From Candidatus Nitrosomarinus catalina (GTDB lineage: Archaea; Thermoproteota; Nitrososphaeria; Nitrososphaerales; Nitrosopumilaceae): 64,000 nt of DNA. A model generated the notes under the pieces. The model was not told where the DNA came from, made no database searches, and saw nothing but the letters and a program-made list of their open reading frames with translations. Below are positions 36,713 through 44,664 of the stretch, piece by piece; the first letter of the stretch is position 1, and every line of letters starts with the position of its first letter. Both the position numbers and the translations under genes were made by a program. The stretch is from positions 756,681 through 820,680 of the forward strand of contig NZ_CP021324.1 of assembly GCF_002156965.1 (NCBI RefSeq), read 5' to 3'.

Positions 36713-37264
36713 ATGACAGAACATTACGTCAGTTTCATGGATGACATTTGGGAGAAATTTCCAACGTTTGCAGAAAAAGAAACCACAGATATTACCAATC
36801 ATAATTTATTATGGTCACTAGAAGAATATCAAAAAGCAAATTATGTTAATTTCAAAACAGGTAAAGAAGAACTCTACCGATTGAGTATATTATTAGAAAA
36901 TTACGCAGTAAAACACGATGCACCTTTACTAGCAACTTTTGAAACAGAAAAAAGGTACAAGTATGTGGAGGAAAGATACCTAGACATCCTATCAAAAATT
37001 TCAAAAGCATGGATTATTGGAAATTTCATCAATCCAGAATTAGCTCCTCATCCACCACAATCTGCAGAAGTAGTTAGTTGTGATGGCACAAATATTTCCC
37101 CAATGTGGATTGTTGCCACAAGAGGGGAAAAAGGAGCTTTTGGACTAGTTGCTGAAGATCTTGGAGACAGAGAATACAGAGGATTTTTCACTTCAAACAC
37201 CAATATCATGAAAGCAGTAATTGATGACATTAATGAACAATTGAAAATTAAAATTACGATATAA
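36713..37264 (+). CDS. DICT-domain sensory protein B
   Basis: 183 residues from the ATG at 36713 (an ATG at 36701 adds MNLG). It aligns along its length with DICT protein A: WEKFPTFAE, LYRLSILLENYAVKHDAPLLATFETEKRYKYVEERY, AWIIGNF, MWIVATRGEKGAFGLVAEDL, REYRGFFTSN. No membrane or output domain. It follows phr with its own TATA-like element, so it may be separately regulated. Ligand or chromophore unknown. Confidence 0.75.
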   Translation: MTEHYVSFMDDIWEKFPTFAEKETTDITNHNLLWSLEEYQKANYVNFKTGKEELYRLSILLENYAVKHDAPLLATFETEKRYKYVEERYLDILSKISKAWIIGNFINPELAPHPPQSAEVVSCDGTNISPMWIVATRGEKGAFGLVAEDLGDREYRGFFTSNTNIMKAVIDDINEQLKIKITI

Positions 37265-37374
37265 AATTCATTAAAAATACAGGTATTTCATAAAAATTAT
37301 TGAAGAAATATTAAAAAATTAGAATTAATAGTTGTTTTATACTATATTTATTCAAATTCATTAAGGATTTGTAG

Positions 37375-38694
37375 ATGGAAAAGATCACAGTAATTACAAC
37401 AATTGAAAAAATTGAAAAATTAATTGATAGTAATTCAGGAGACATAGGCAGATTAGAACACATAATAGATTTTCTAAAAAAGAAAAAACCACTATACAAT
37501 ACAGATAGAATTTACTTAGAAAATAAAATAAATTCAGAAATAATTTTTGAAGAAGAAAAACCGGTTAAAAAAATAAGCAAAACTGAACAAATTCAAAAAT
37601 TAATTAAATTAGGAAAAGGAGATCCTGGAAGATTAGAACACATCCAAACAATGTTAAAAAAACAAAAAATTCTCTATGAATCTGATAGGCAATATTTAAA
37701 GAATAATTTTGGAATAAAAATAATTCAAAATCAAGAAAAAGAAGTTAAAATTCAAAAAATAGAAAATAAGAGGGAAGGAGCCATGCCCAAAGATTGGAAA
37801 CCATCAATTTATGAACCAAAATTAGAAAAAATATCAGATAAAATAAAAATTGAAGAAAAAGAGATATCGAACCAGAATAAAGATTCAAAAGAAATAAACG
37901 AACAAAATGAGAAATTAAATAAATTAACAAAAGAAAGAGAAAAGAATGATGAAAAATTAAAGAAAGAAAGAGAAAAACTAGAGAGAGAAATCAAAGAAGA
38001 AAGAGGTTTAATTCAAAAACAGACAGAATTGACAGAAACTGTAAATTTACAAAAAAAAGAATTAGTTAAAGTAAAAGATGAACGAACAAAAATTTTAAAA
38101 AAAATAGATATTGAAAAAGATGTCATTTCTAAAGAATTAGAAGAACAAAAAACGCAGCTGATTCAAGCACAAGCAGAACAGGTAAAAATAGAATCACAAG
38201 TAAATTCAGAAAAACAAAAATTAGTAAAAATGGCTAAAGATCAAAAAGATAGATTAATCGACCAAGCAAAAAGGGCTGAAGAAATAAAAGATAAACAAAT
38301 AGAGTTAGAAAAAACAAAAAAAGATTATGATGAAATCACATCACAGGTTAATGCAGAAAAACAAGAAATCAAACAAGCAGAGGTATTGAAAAAAGAGATA
38401 AAAATAATGGAAACAGAACTCAATAAATCAATTAAAGAAAGAGTAAAAGTGTCTAAAACCATCCTAAAAGAAAAAAATAATATCAAAAATAAGATCAAAA
38501 AAGAAAAAAGTGAGGCCAAAAAGCAAGAAAAGGCCAAAAAGCAAATTATCAAAGAAGAGAGAAAATTAGAGATTTTAGAAAAAAAACGTAAAAAAATAGA
38601 TGAAAAAATTAAAGAAAAAAATCAAAAATTGAAGAAAAAACAATCTAAAATTAACAAAGAGATCAATAAAAAAGATAAAATTCTAAAAAAATAA
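37375..38694 (+). CDS. coiled-coil protein with two N-terminal repeat modules
   Basis: 439 residues. Two copies of a module of about 50 residues (GDIGRLEHIIDFLKKKKPLY and GDPGRLEHIQTMLKKQKILY, each followed by a D-R-x-Y-L segment) are followed by a Pro-bearing linker (PKDWKPSIYEPK). Then comes some 280 residues of Lys/Glu/Gln-rich coiled coil, ending in an almost pure Lys/Ile/Glu helix. No ATPase heads, so not SMC. Probably a rod-like scaffold; function unknown. Confidence 0.7.
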   Translation: MEKITVITTIEKIEKLIDSNSGDIGRLEHIIDFLKKKKPLYNTDRIYLENKINSEIIFEEEKPVKKISKTEQIQKLIKLGKGDPGRLEHIQTMLKKQKILYESDRQYLKNNFGIKIIQNQEKEVKIQKIENKREGAMPKDWKPSIYEPKLEKISDKIKIEEKEISNQNKDSKEINEQNEKLNKLTKEREKNDEKLKKEREKLEREIKEERGLIQKQTELTETVNLQKKELVKVKDERTKILKKIDIEKDVISKELEEQKTQLIQAQAEQVKIESQVNSEKQKLVKMAKDQKDRLIDQAKRAEEIKDKQIELEKTKKDYDEITSQVNAEKQEIKQAEVLKKEIKIMETELNKSIKERVKVSKTILKEKNNIKNKIKKEKSEAKKQEKAKKQIIKEERKLEILEKKRKKIDEKIKEKNQKLKKKQSKINKEINKKDKILKK

Positions 38695-38720
38695 ATTAAA
38701 AAAATCTCAAAAATGGAATC

Positions 38721-39584
38721 TCATTTAGTTGTAAGAATTTGTAATTTTTTGGACTGAATAAGTTTTAGAATTTTTGGAATAGAGAGATTTTTAGCTATAG
38801 GTAGGTCCCAATTCTCGGAATCGTTTTGTACAGCATTTCCACCAACAATTATTGGAAGTCCAAATTTTTCATTAATTTTCTCAACCATTCGTTTGGCTGA
38901 TAAAAGATTTTCATCTAAAGTTACAGACACAAAGACACAATCAGGATTATCATGTTCAATTGATTCCATAATTAATGAAGAGGGAGTAAATGGAGGAAGG
39001 TTGTCAACCACATTTCCTTTTAACGAAAGTTTAGTTTGAAGAATTTTTGTTCCCAATGTATGTTGCTCACCGTTAGGTACACAAATCAAGATTTTTTTCT
39101 TAGATGGATTAACAGAACTTTTTTCAATAATCATGTTCAATAAATCCTCAATTGCATTATAGCATGTTGTTTGAGTTCCTAAATCAATTTTTTTGGAATT
39201 TCCCAGATTTCCAATTTCTCCAATTAAAGGAATTAAAACTTCATCCATGAAGGATTCAATCCCATAGATTTTTTCATACGATTCAAGCATAGAGTAGGTA
39301 TTTACAAAATCCCCATTTTTTAATGAGGTCAGCATATCTAACTGCAATTTTTGAATTAATTCATTCTGGACTTTAGGTTGAAAGTATTTTTGGTTTAAGA
39401 AATAATCAGATATTTTTTTGGAATTTCGATAGTCTTCAGGTACGTCATTAATAGTCACATCAGATTCTATTCCCAAATATTTGATAATGGATTGTTTTGA
39501 GGTCTTTTTTTTAGCATCCCATGAACTTTTTACCAAATAAAGATATTTTTGACCACGAATGGATTTGACTCTCAGATATGCCAT
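38721..39584 (-). CDS. CarH-like B12-binding protein with transposase-type N-terminal domain
   Basis: 287 residues. Residues 1-40 (AYLRVKSIRGQKYLYLVKSS...IIKYLG) resemble the N-terminal segment of IS1634-type transposases. Residues 75-150 form a B12-cap-like helical bundle (EVLIPLIGEIGNLG). Residues 160-287 are a B12-binding Rossmann domain with GEQHTLG (His175 as lower ligand), SSLI and GG. The CarH W-x9-EH upper-ligand motif reads L127-x9-TQ. It may be a cobalamin-dependent sensor, possibly DNA-binding; chemistry inferred only. Confidence 0.75.
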   Translation of the reverse strand: MAYLRVKSIRGQKYLYLVKSSWDAKKKTSKQSIIKYLGIESDVTINDVPEDYRNSKKISDYFLNQKYFQPKVQNELIQKLQLDMLTSLKNGDFVNTYSMLESYEKIYGIESFMDEVLIPLIGEIGNLGNSKKIDLGTQTTCYNAIEDLLNMIIEKSSVNPSKKKILICVPNGEQHTLGTKILQTKLSLKGNVVDNLPPFTPSSLIMESIEHDNPDCVFVSVTLDENLLSAKRMVEKINEKFGLPIIVGGNAVQNDSENWDLPIAKNLSIPKILKLIQSKKLQILTTK

Positions 39585-39754
39585 GACTAAGATAAGGCAT
39601 TAGTATTTAATCCAATTACGCACCTTGATGAGTCCCATGATACATTGTAATATTACAAAAAAATCGAATCATAATGAAAATAATCAGAGTATGGCACCAC
39701 GGATTTCTAATAAAAATCTCTTAATACTAGAAATTATGGAAAATAAGTATTACA

Positions 39755-40315
39755 ATGAGTTATCAAGAAATCGGTCATGAACATTTAGAAAAATTAGATG
39801 ATGCACACATTCTATTATTTCATGAAGAACAAAAAAAGGCAGAAGAAATAGAGTTTAAGTTTATAAAAACAGGTTTAGAAAAATCCCAAATTTGTTTCTA
39901 CACAACAAATGATCCTGAAAGATTAAAAAATAAAATGGAAGAATTTGGTATTGATGTAAAGAAAAATGTCGAAAATGAATCACTAAACATCGTCCAAATA
40001 CCAAAAGAATTTGAAGAATATGAGAAAATGATCATGGATAAAGTGAAAGCATTACCACAAGATAAAAAAATTAGAGTAGTTTCAACACATTACTTTGATT
40101 TTAATTCAGAGAAAAAAACAGAATCAATGGAAGAGATTGAACAATGTGTAGATGATAGATTTCATAAAATTCCAGGAAATTTTATCTGTTCATTCCACGT
40201 ACCAAGTGTAGACAAACAAATAGCACCAGAGTTTATGAAAAATTTACTTGATTCACATCACGAAATATTATTTTTAACAAAAGAAGATAAAATAGAAAAA
40301 TTCACTTTTGCCTAA
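39755..40315 (+). CDS. MEDS-like sensory protein
   Basis: 186 residues with a RecA/KaiC-like layout typical of the MEDS (DcmR sensory) domain: HILLFHEEQKKAEEIEFKFIKTGLEKSQICFYTTNDPERLKNKMEEFGI, then RVVSTHYFDF and a late GNFICSFHV strand. MEDS domains are found in archaeal and bacterial signalling proteins and are thought to sense small molecules. No output domain is attached. Its end overlaps the convergent winged-helix gene by 4 bases. Confidence 0.7.
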   Translation: MSYQEIGHEHLEKLDDAHILLFHEEQKKAEEIEFKFIKTGLEKSQICFYTTNDPERLKNKMEEFGIDVKKNVENESLNIVQIPKEFEEYEKMIMDKVKALPQDKKIRVVSTHYFDFNSEKKTESMEEIEQCVDDRFHKIPGNFICSFHVPSVDKQIAPEFMKNLLDSHHEILFLTKEDKIEKFTFA

Positions 40316-40587
40316 GATAGTCTTTGCGTAATTTCATCAATCAAGTCATTTACAGCAGAATAATCTTCATGAAACTTTATTCCCAATTCAGTGGTATCTA
40401 TTTCATTTTCTAATTTGATTAGTCCCTTTTCACTCATTTCATCAAGGTATTTCAAAAGTTTATCGTAAGAAGTATTTGATTTGTGTTGAAGTCTGGTTTT
40501 TGAAATTTCAGAATTATTTTGTTTTTCAACCAAAATTGCAGTTATAACATCAAAATAGATTTGTAATTTACTTCTCTTGTTTTTCAA
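40312..40587 (-). CDS. winged-helix transcriptional regulator
   Basis: 91 residues, the compact archaeal wHTH type: helix YFDVITAILVEKQ, KTRLQHKSNTSYDKLLKYLDEMSEKGLIKLEN (recognition helix and wing), then a C-terminal dimer helix. Predicted DNA-binding dimer. Convergent with the MEDS gene and the nearest regulator to the light/redox cluster; target unknown. Confidence 0.8.
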   Translation of the reverse strand: MKNKRSKLQIYFDVITAILVEKQNNSEISKTRLQHKSNTSYDKLLKYLDEMSEKGLIKLENEIDTTELGIKFHEDYSAVNDLIDEITQRLS

Positions 40588-40743
40588 TGATGCTCAAAAT
40601 TAATCATATGGTAGGCTTAAAAAATGTTGAAGCTAGCAATAAAGAGAAAAATAAAACTTTTTTTAAAAGAAAAATATTGAAATCACAGGTTTGCACGCCT
40701 GAGAAAAATTTGTACTGACAGTAGTCACGTTACAAATAATCTC

Positions 40744-40767
40744 CAGTGGCAACAAATGTTGCCACTG
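40744..40767. other. perfect 11-bp hairpin in intergenic region
   Basis: cagtggcaaca and tgttgccactg form an 11-bp perfect stem with a 2-nt loop. The region 40675-40785 is richer in G+C than other intergenic DNA here and holds a second weaker pairing (caggtttgcacgcctg). It could be a terminator for the gene at 40786, a regulatory RNA, or a protein-binding palindrome. Confidence 0.7.
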
Positions 40768-40785
40768 ACATGTATTAATTAAAAA

Positions 40786-40980
40786 TCAGTCAGATTTAGG
40801 ATTCTCTTTGACCTCTTTTTGAATCTCAATTATACATTGATGGCAAATTATAGATTTTTCAGACATACTAGAAATAACATCATTATTTTGGAAATCAGAA
40901 TCATAGGTAATACCTATAACTAATTTATTGGTCCAAACTTCAAAATCTTGTTTCTCTTTTCCACAAACAAAACAATTCAT
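40786..40980 (-). CDS. 64-aa CxxC zinc-binding protein
   Basis: Small protein beginning MNCFVCGKEKQDFEVW with a second pair CHQC near residue 48, predicting one zinc site. The end is Lys/Glu-rich. It resembles other short treble-clef proteins in this window. The 11-bp hairpin lies 19 bases beyond its stop codon. Confidence 0.6.
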   Translation of the reverse strand: MNCFVCGKEKQDFEVWTNKLVIGITYDSDFQNNDVISSMSEKSIICHQCIIEIQKEVKENPKSD

Positions 40981-41034
40981 GAATTTGATTGAATCATTTA
41001 CAACTTAAGGTTGACGATAGCAAATATTTTCAAA

Positions 41035-41163
41035 TTAACACATTACGTCTTTACAGTGAGGCATTAAAAAATTCATAATAACATAACCTCCAAAAATGGT
41101 GATTCCCAAAGTCATAGATAATCCAAATAACAGAGTTTTCTTATCATCTAATTTCATAACCAT
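41035..41163 (-). CDS. 42-aa small membrane protein
   Basis: ATG ORF with a charged N-terminus (MKLDDKKTL), one hydrophobic helix (LFGLSMTLGITIFGGYVIMNFL) and a Cys-containing tail (PHCKDVMC). Two ATG codons are possible (41163 or 41157). Part of a run of small minus-strand membrane genes with 41253. Function unknown. Confidence 0.5.
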   Translation of the reverse strand: MVMKLDDKKTLLFGLSMTLGITIFGGYVIMNFLMPHCKDVMC

Positions 41164-41252
41164 AAACAATATACCAAAATTAGAGTATATGACAAATATG
41201 AAAAAAAAATTCTAGTGGTAAAGAATCAAAACTAGAAAATTTAATAAATTCA

Positions 41253-41435
41253 TTAAATTTCTTCGTTCAAACAAGAAACAAGTTCATCACTATAATGGCC
41301 ATGTTGTTCCATACAAGAAATGATCAGATTTTCTAATTCACGTTCCTGATTGAATGCAACAAAATAATCAAATCCCACAGTACCAATCAAAATACTTATC
41401 AAAGCAATTATCAGAATTATTATATTAATTCTCAT
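41253..41435 (-). CDS. 60-aa signal-anchored protein
   Basis: N-terminal membrane anchor (residues 3-22) followed by a soluble acidic part, FVAFNQERELENLIISCMEQHGHYSDELVSCLNEEI, with two Cys that could form a disulfide outside the cell. It follows argS by 5 bases on the same strand, so it is likely cotranscribed. Function unknown. Confidence 0.6.
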   Translation of the reverse strand: MRINIIILIIALISILIGTVGFDYFVAFNQERELENLIISCMEQHGHYSDELVSCLNEEI

Positions 41436-41440
41436 AAGTT

Positions 41441-43327
41441 TTACATTTTAGATGGTGCAGAGATTCCAAGTAAATCCAATGCTTTTTCTAACGTCAAGTT
41501 AAAAGAATTAACCAAACATATTCTACTCGATTTCAAATCTTCGTTTTCAGAATCTAAAACTTTCACATGTTCATAAAAGGAATTAAAAGATACAGCTAGA
41601 TCATGACAATATCTAGCAATTACTTTAGGCGCAAAATTATTCACAGCATCTCTAACCTGTAAATTGAAAAGACCAATTATTTTTACTAGATCAATTTCAG
41701 ATTTTTCTTTAAGCAATGAAAAATCAACATCAGTGTTAGGTTCAATTCCAGATTTTTCTAAAATTCTTGATGCCCTAGCATATGAATATTGAATGTAGGG
41801 AACAGTATCCCCTTCCAAACTAAGAGATTTTGTCAGATCAAATGTAATTATTTTATCTAAATCTTGTTTAATCATCTCATAACGCAAAGTTCCAATTGAA
41901 ACAGATTGGGCAATTTGATCAATTTCAGAGGAAGCCATTCCAGGATGTCGTTTTTTTGTTTCGTCAGTTATTTTTTGTTTTAAAAGTTCACAAACAGAGT
42001 CAGCACTCACATACAATCCTTTTCTTCCAGACATCTGAGCTTGTTTACCATCAGTCTCTAAACCAAGAGTTTTTGCAGTATTTGCACTTAATGTAACAGA
42101 TTCATATCCAAGATGAACATAACTATTAGGAATAGAATTAAATTTTTCCATTAACGTAGTGATAATTTTTTGTAATCGTTCTTGACGGGAATCAATAACA
42201 GTTACTACTTTTTCTGCAGTAAAGTTTTGAGATGGATGATCCGAATCATCCAGGGTAGTTTCCCAGAGAGTTTTAGAGTTAGGTTGAGACGAGTTGTATT
42301 TTTTATAGTTAAATGGATCCTCTAACAGACCCAATTTCCAAGCAGCGTATGGAATATCTTTGGCAATGTAGGTGGCAGTGCCATTACTTCTAACAATTAC
42401 CTTATCTTCCTCTTTGCCATCACCACGAATAACCCAACATTGAGCGTTTTTACCAGTATTTTCAAATTCGATTAGCCCCATACCCTTGAGTTTTTCAAAT
42501 ATTTTGAGCCATAACCCTGAACGAATTATTTGAGATTCAAAATTTAGACAATCATAGGAGACATTGAGATTCCAACATGTTTCTAATTGTCCAGATAAAA
42601 CTTTTCGTGTAATCATGTCACCAAATTTTGCAATTTTAGAAGTACCATCTTCAAGTTCTTTTAAAGTAGTTTTTCTAATCTCCTCAAGAGAAGGATCAAG
42701 ATCATATTTCTGGGTAGTTTTAACATAAACATCATCTCCACAATAATGATCAAATTTTTTCCCATCAGGGGACTCTTCGCTAAATCCAAAATGTTTGAAT
42801 CCTACAATGATGTCAGCAACCTGTAAACCAGAATCATCAATGTAATTAAGAACATTAACTTTGTAATTTGCTTTATTTAAAATTCTAGAAATAGTGTCAC
42901 CAACAACAATGTTACGAATATGTCCAATGTGCAATGCTTTATTGGGGTTCACACTAGTATGTTCTACCACAATATCAGAATTTTTTCCAATATCAATATC
43001 ACCGTATGTATCAGAATAAGATTCAGATAAAATTAATTTACTTAATTTTGGCCAATCAGCAAAGAAGTTTAGATATCCAGATGGATGTCCTTCAGATTTC
43101 AAAACAAACACATTAGAGCATTGAGAATATTTTTCAGAAATAATTTGAGTGATTTCTTTAGGACTTTTTTTCAATTCTTTTGCAAGTAAAAATGCAATGT
43201 TAGAACTTACATCACCAAACCCGGGCTTTGCAACTTCTACAGAAAAAGAGATGTTAGAAATAGAGAGTTCTTGAATAATTTTTTTCAGATTATTTTCAAT
43301 TTCATCAAGAATAATTTGAAATGTCAT
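41441..43327 (-). CDS. argS: arginyl-tRNA synthetase
   Basis: 628-residue class I synthetase. The HIGH signature appears as NPNKALHIGHIRN. The KMSKS position reads QMSGRKG, the usual ArgRS deviation. The N-terminal Add-1 domain and C-terminal DALR anticodon domain (YARASRILEKSG to the end) are complete. Charges tRNA-Arg in the cytosol. Starts 1 base downstream of the phosphatase gene and is probably cotranscribed. Confidence 0.96.
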   Translation of the reverse strand: MTFQIILDEIENNLKKIIQELSISNISFSVEVAKPGFGDVSSNIAFLLAKELKKSPKEITQIISEKYSQCSNVFVLKSEGHPSGYLNFFADWPKLSKLILSESYSDTYGDIDIGKNSDIVVEHTSVNPNKALHIGHIRNIVVGDTISRILNKANYKVNVLNYIDDSGLQVADIIVGFKHFGFSEESPDGKKFDHYCGDDVYVKTTQKYDLDPSLEEIRKTTLKELEDGTSKIAKFGDMITRKVLSGQLETCWNLNVSYDCLNFESQIIRSGLWLKIFEKLKGMGLIEFENTGKNAQCWVIRGDGKEEDKVIVRSNGTATYIAKDIPYAAWKLGLLEDPFNYKKYNSSQPNSKTLWETTLDDSDHPSQNFTAEKVVTVIDSRQERLQKIITTLMEKFNSIPNSYVHLGYESVTLSANTAKTLGLETDGKQAQMSGRKGLYVSADSVCELLKQKITDETKKRHPGMASSEIDQIAQSVSIGTLRYEMIKQDLDKIITFDLTKSLSLEGDTVPYIQYSYARASRILEKSGIEPNTDVDFSLLKEKSEIDLVKIIGLFNLQVRDAVNNFAPKVIARYCHDLAVSFNSFYEHVKVLDSENEDLKSSRICLVNSFNLTLEKALDLLGISAPSKM

Positions 43328-43328
43328 A

Positions 43329-44024
43329 CTATATTTCAGATAATTTAGGTGCTAATTTATCTAATGCTTCTAAAACACCATCACCACTACTTGCAGATAC
43401 AGTCATTGTAGCCTCAGAACGTACCAAATCAGAGGCATTCCCTAGCGCAATACTTGTTTTTGCCACTTTAAACAAAGGGACATCAGTAGCACTATCTCCG
43501 ATGGCAATTACATCATCTTTCATTATGTTGAATTTATTCATTAATTCAGTAAAACCAGTTCCTTTGTCTATGCCTTTAGAATTAATATGAATTGCATATT
43601 GGCTGTCAGAGAGATTAACATCAAGGTCATGTTCAGAAAGAATTTTTCGAGCATCGTCTAAGTCAAATGTTCTTTCCAAAACTACTTCAGTCAACCTAGG
43701 AAATACAGGTTTTTTTTCTACTCCATCAATAGAATTTTTTATTAGTTCAAATGCTTTATTGCATTCTTCAATATTACCCAACAAAATATGATCATCAGCA
43801 TCCATTGCAATACAACCACCGTTTTCACCAACTGCAATTTTTTTAGTTCCACCAAATACTGAAAGCAAGTATGCTTCAACAGAAGACCTTCCAGTCACAT
43901 AAATCACATCATGTCCCATGTTAGTTAATCTTCGAAGAGATTCAAGTGCATCAAGATGAATCCTACCGCCACCATTTTCAGTGATTGTTCCATCAATATC
44001 AACTGCAAAAGTTTTCTTATTCAT
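43329..44024 (-). CDS. pgp: archaeal phosphoglycolate phosphatase (HAD)
   Basis: 231 residues from the ATG at 44024, which begins MNKKTFAVDIDGTITENGGG; the frame is open 16 codons further but family members start at this Met. HAD motifs: DIDGT, VTGRSS, K in the cap region and IGDSATDVPLF. This Cof-type phosphatase family hydrolyses 2-phosphoglycolate. Its stop is 1 base from the argS start. Confidence 0.88.
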   Translation of the reverse strand: MNKKTFAVDIDGTITENGGGRIHLDALESLRRLTNMGHDVIYVTGRSSVEAYLLSVFGGTKKIAVGENGGCIAMDADDHILLGNIEECNKAFELIKNSIDGVEKKPVFPRLTEVVLERTFDLDDARKILSEHDLDVNLSDSQYAIHINSKGIDKGTGFTELMNKFNIMKDDVIAIGDSATDVPLFKVAKTSIALGNASDLVRSEATMTVSASSGDGVLEALDKLAPKLSEI

Positions 44025-44195
44025 AATTTGAATTTTTTTTTGGTAAATAATAAGTTGCTCAGTGTATTTCAATAACGAATAAACTCAAAGAGGACAAAAA
44101 TACAATTTCAGCTAAAATTTTGGAATTTTTAATCAATATTATATAATAAACAATAATCCATAAGCTTAAGTTCAGATAATTAATCAGGTATTCAC

Positions 44196-44657
44196 TTGGC
44201 CAGTTTTAAGAAGATTACAAGTGATCAAATGAATCAAACACAAAAAAAGATTCGAGACAACGTTTCAAGTATGTTAGATTTTCTCAATCAATGCTTAGTA
44301 GAACCAAATACAGAACTATCAGAAGTTTATATCAATGAAATGTATTCAATATTTGCTAACGCCATAGAAGAATATGGGAAATTAGTCTACATGAAATCAT
44401 TAACTTTGGATTCAGAGAACAAGTATGAAGTCAATTACAGGCATAAATTTCGAGATCATACGACAAAATATCATCTCGCATTAACAGAATTACCAAAATC
44501 AATCAATGATTTGTTTGAAGCAGGATTCACCAAAATGCCAATGAATATTTTAAATGTAGATCTAGATAATGAGGGCAATCCAACATGGATTGCATTTGAT
44601 GTAGATGTGAGTACATTAAGAAAATGTGTTATGGATTTTAGAGATCACATAAATTAA
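44196..44657 (+). CDS. hypothetical all-helical protein, AbiV/HEPN-like motif
   Basis: 153 residues, TTG start, strongly helical. The segment SIFANAIEEYGKLVYMKSL resembles the EEYGK signature of AbiV-type HEPN proteins, but the HEPN RNase motif (RxxxxH) appears only loosely (RHKFRDH) and no partner gene is adjacent. It may be a solitary HEPN-like protein; function unknown. Confidence 0.6.
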   Translation: MASFKKITSDQMNQTQKKIRDNVSSMLDFLNQCLVEPNTELSEVYINEMYSIFANAIEEYGKLVYMKSLTLDSENKYEVNYRHKFRDHTTKYHLALTELPKSINDLFEAGFTKMPMNILNVDLDNEGNPTWIAFDVDVSTLRKCVMDFRDHIN

Positions 44658-44664
44658 TAAAAAA

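Noticed and set aside
34721..37264. Composite transposon from the two flanking DICT paralogs
   Set aside because: The flanks are diverged protein-coding genes without terminal inverted repeats or a transposase.
38721..38850. Insertion sequence, because of the transposase-like N-terminus of the B12 protein
   Set aside because: Only about 40 N-terminal residues resemble a transposase; the DDE catalytic domain is absent and no inverted repeats flank the gene.
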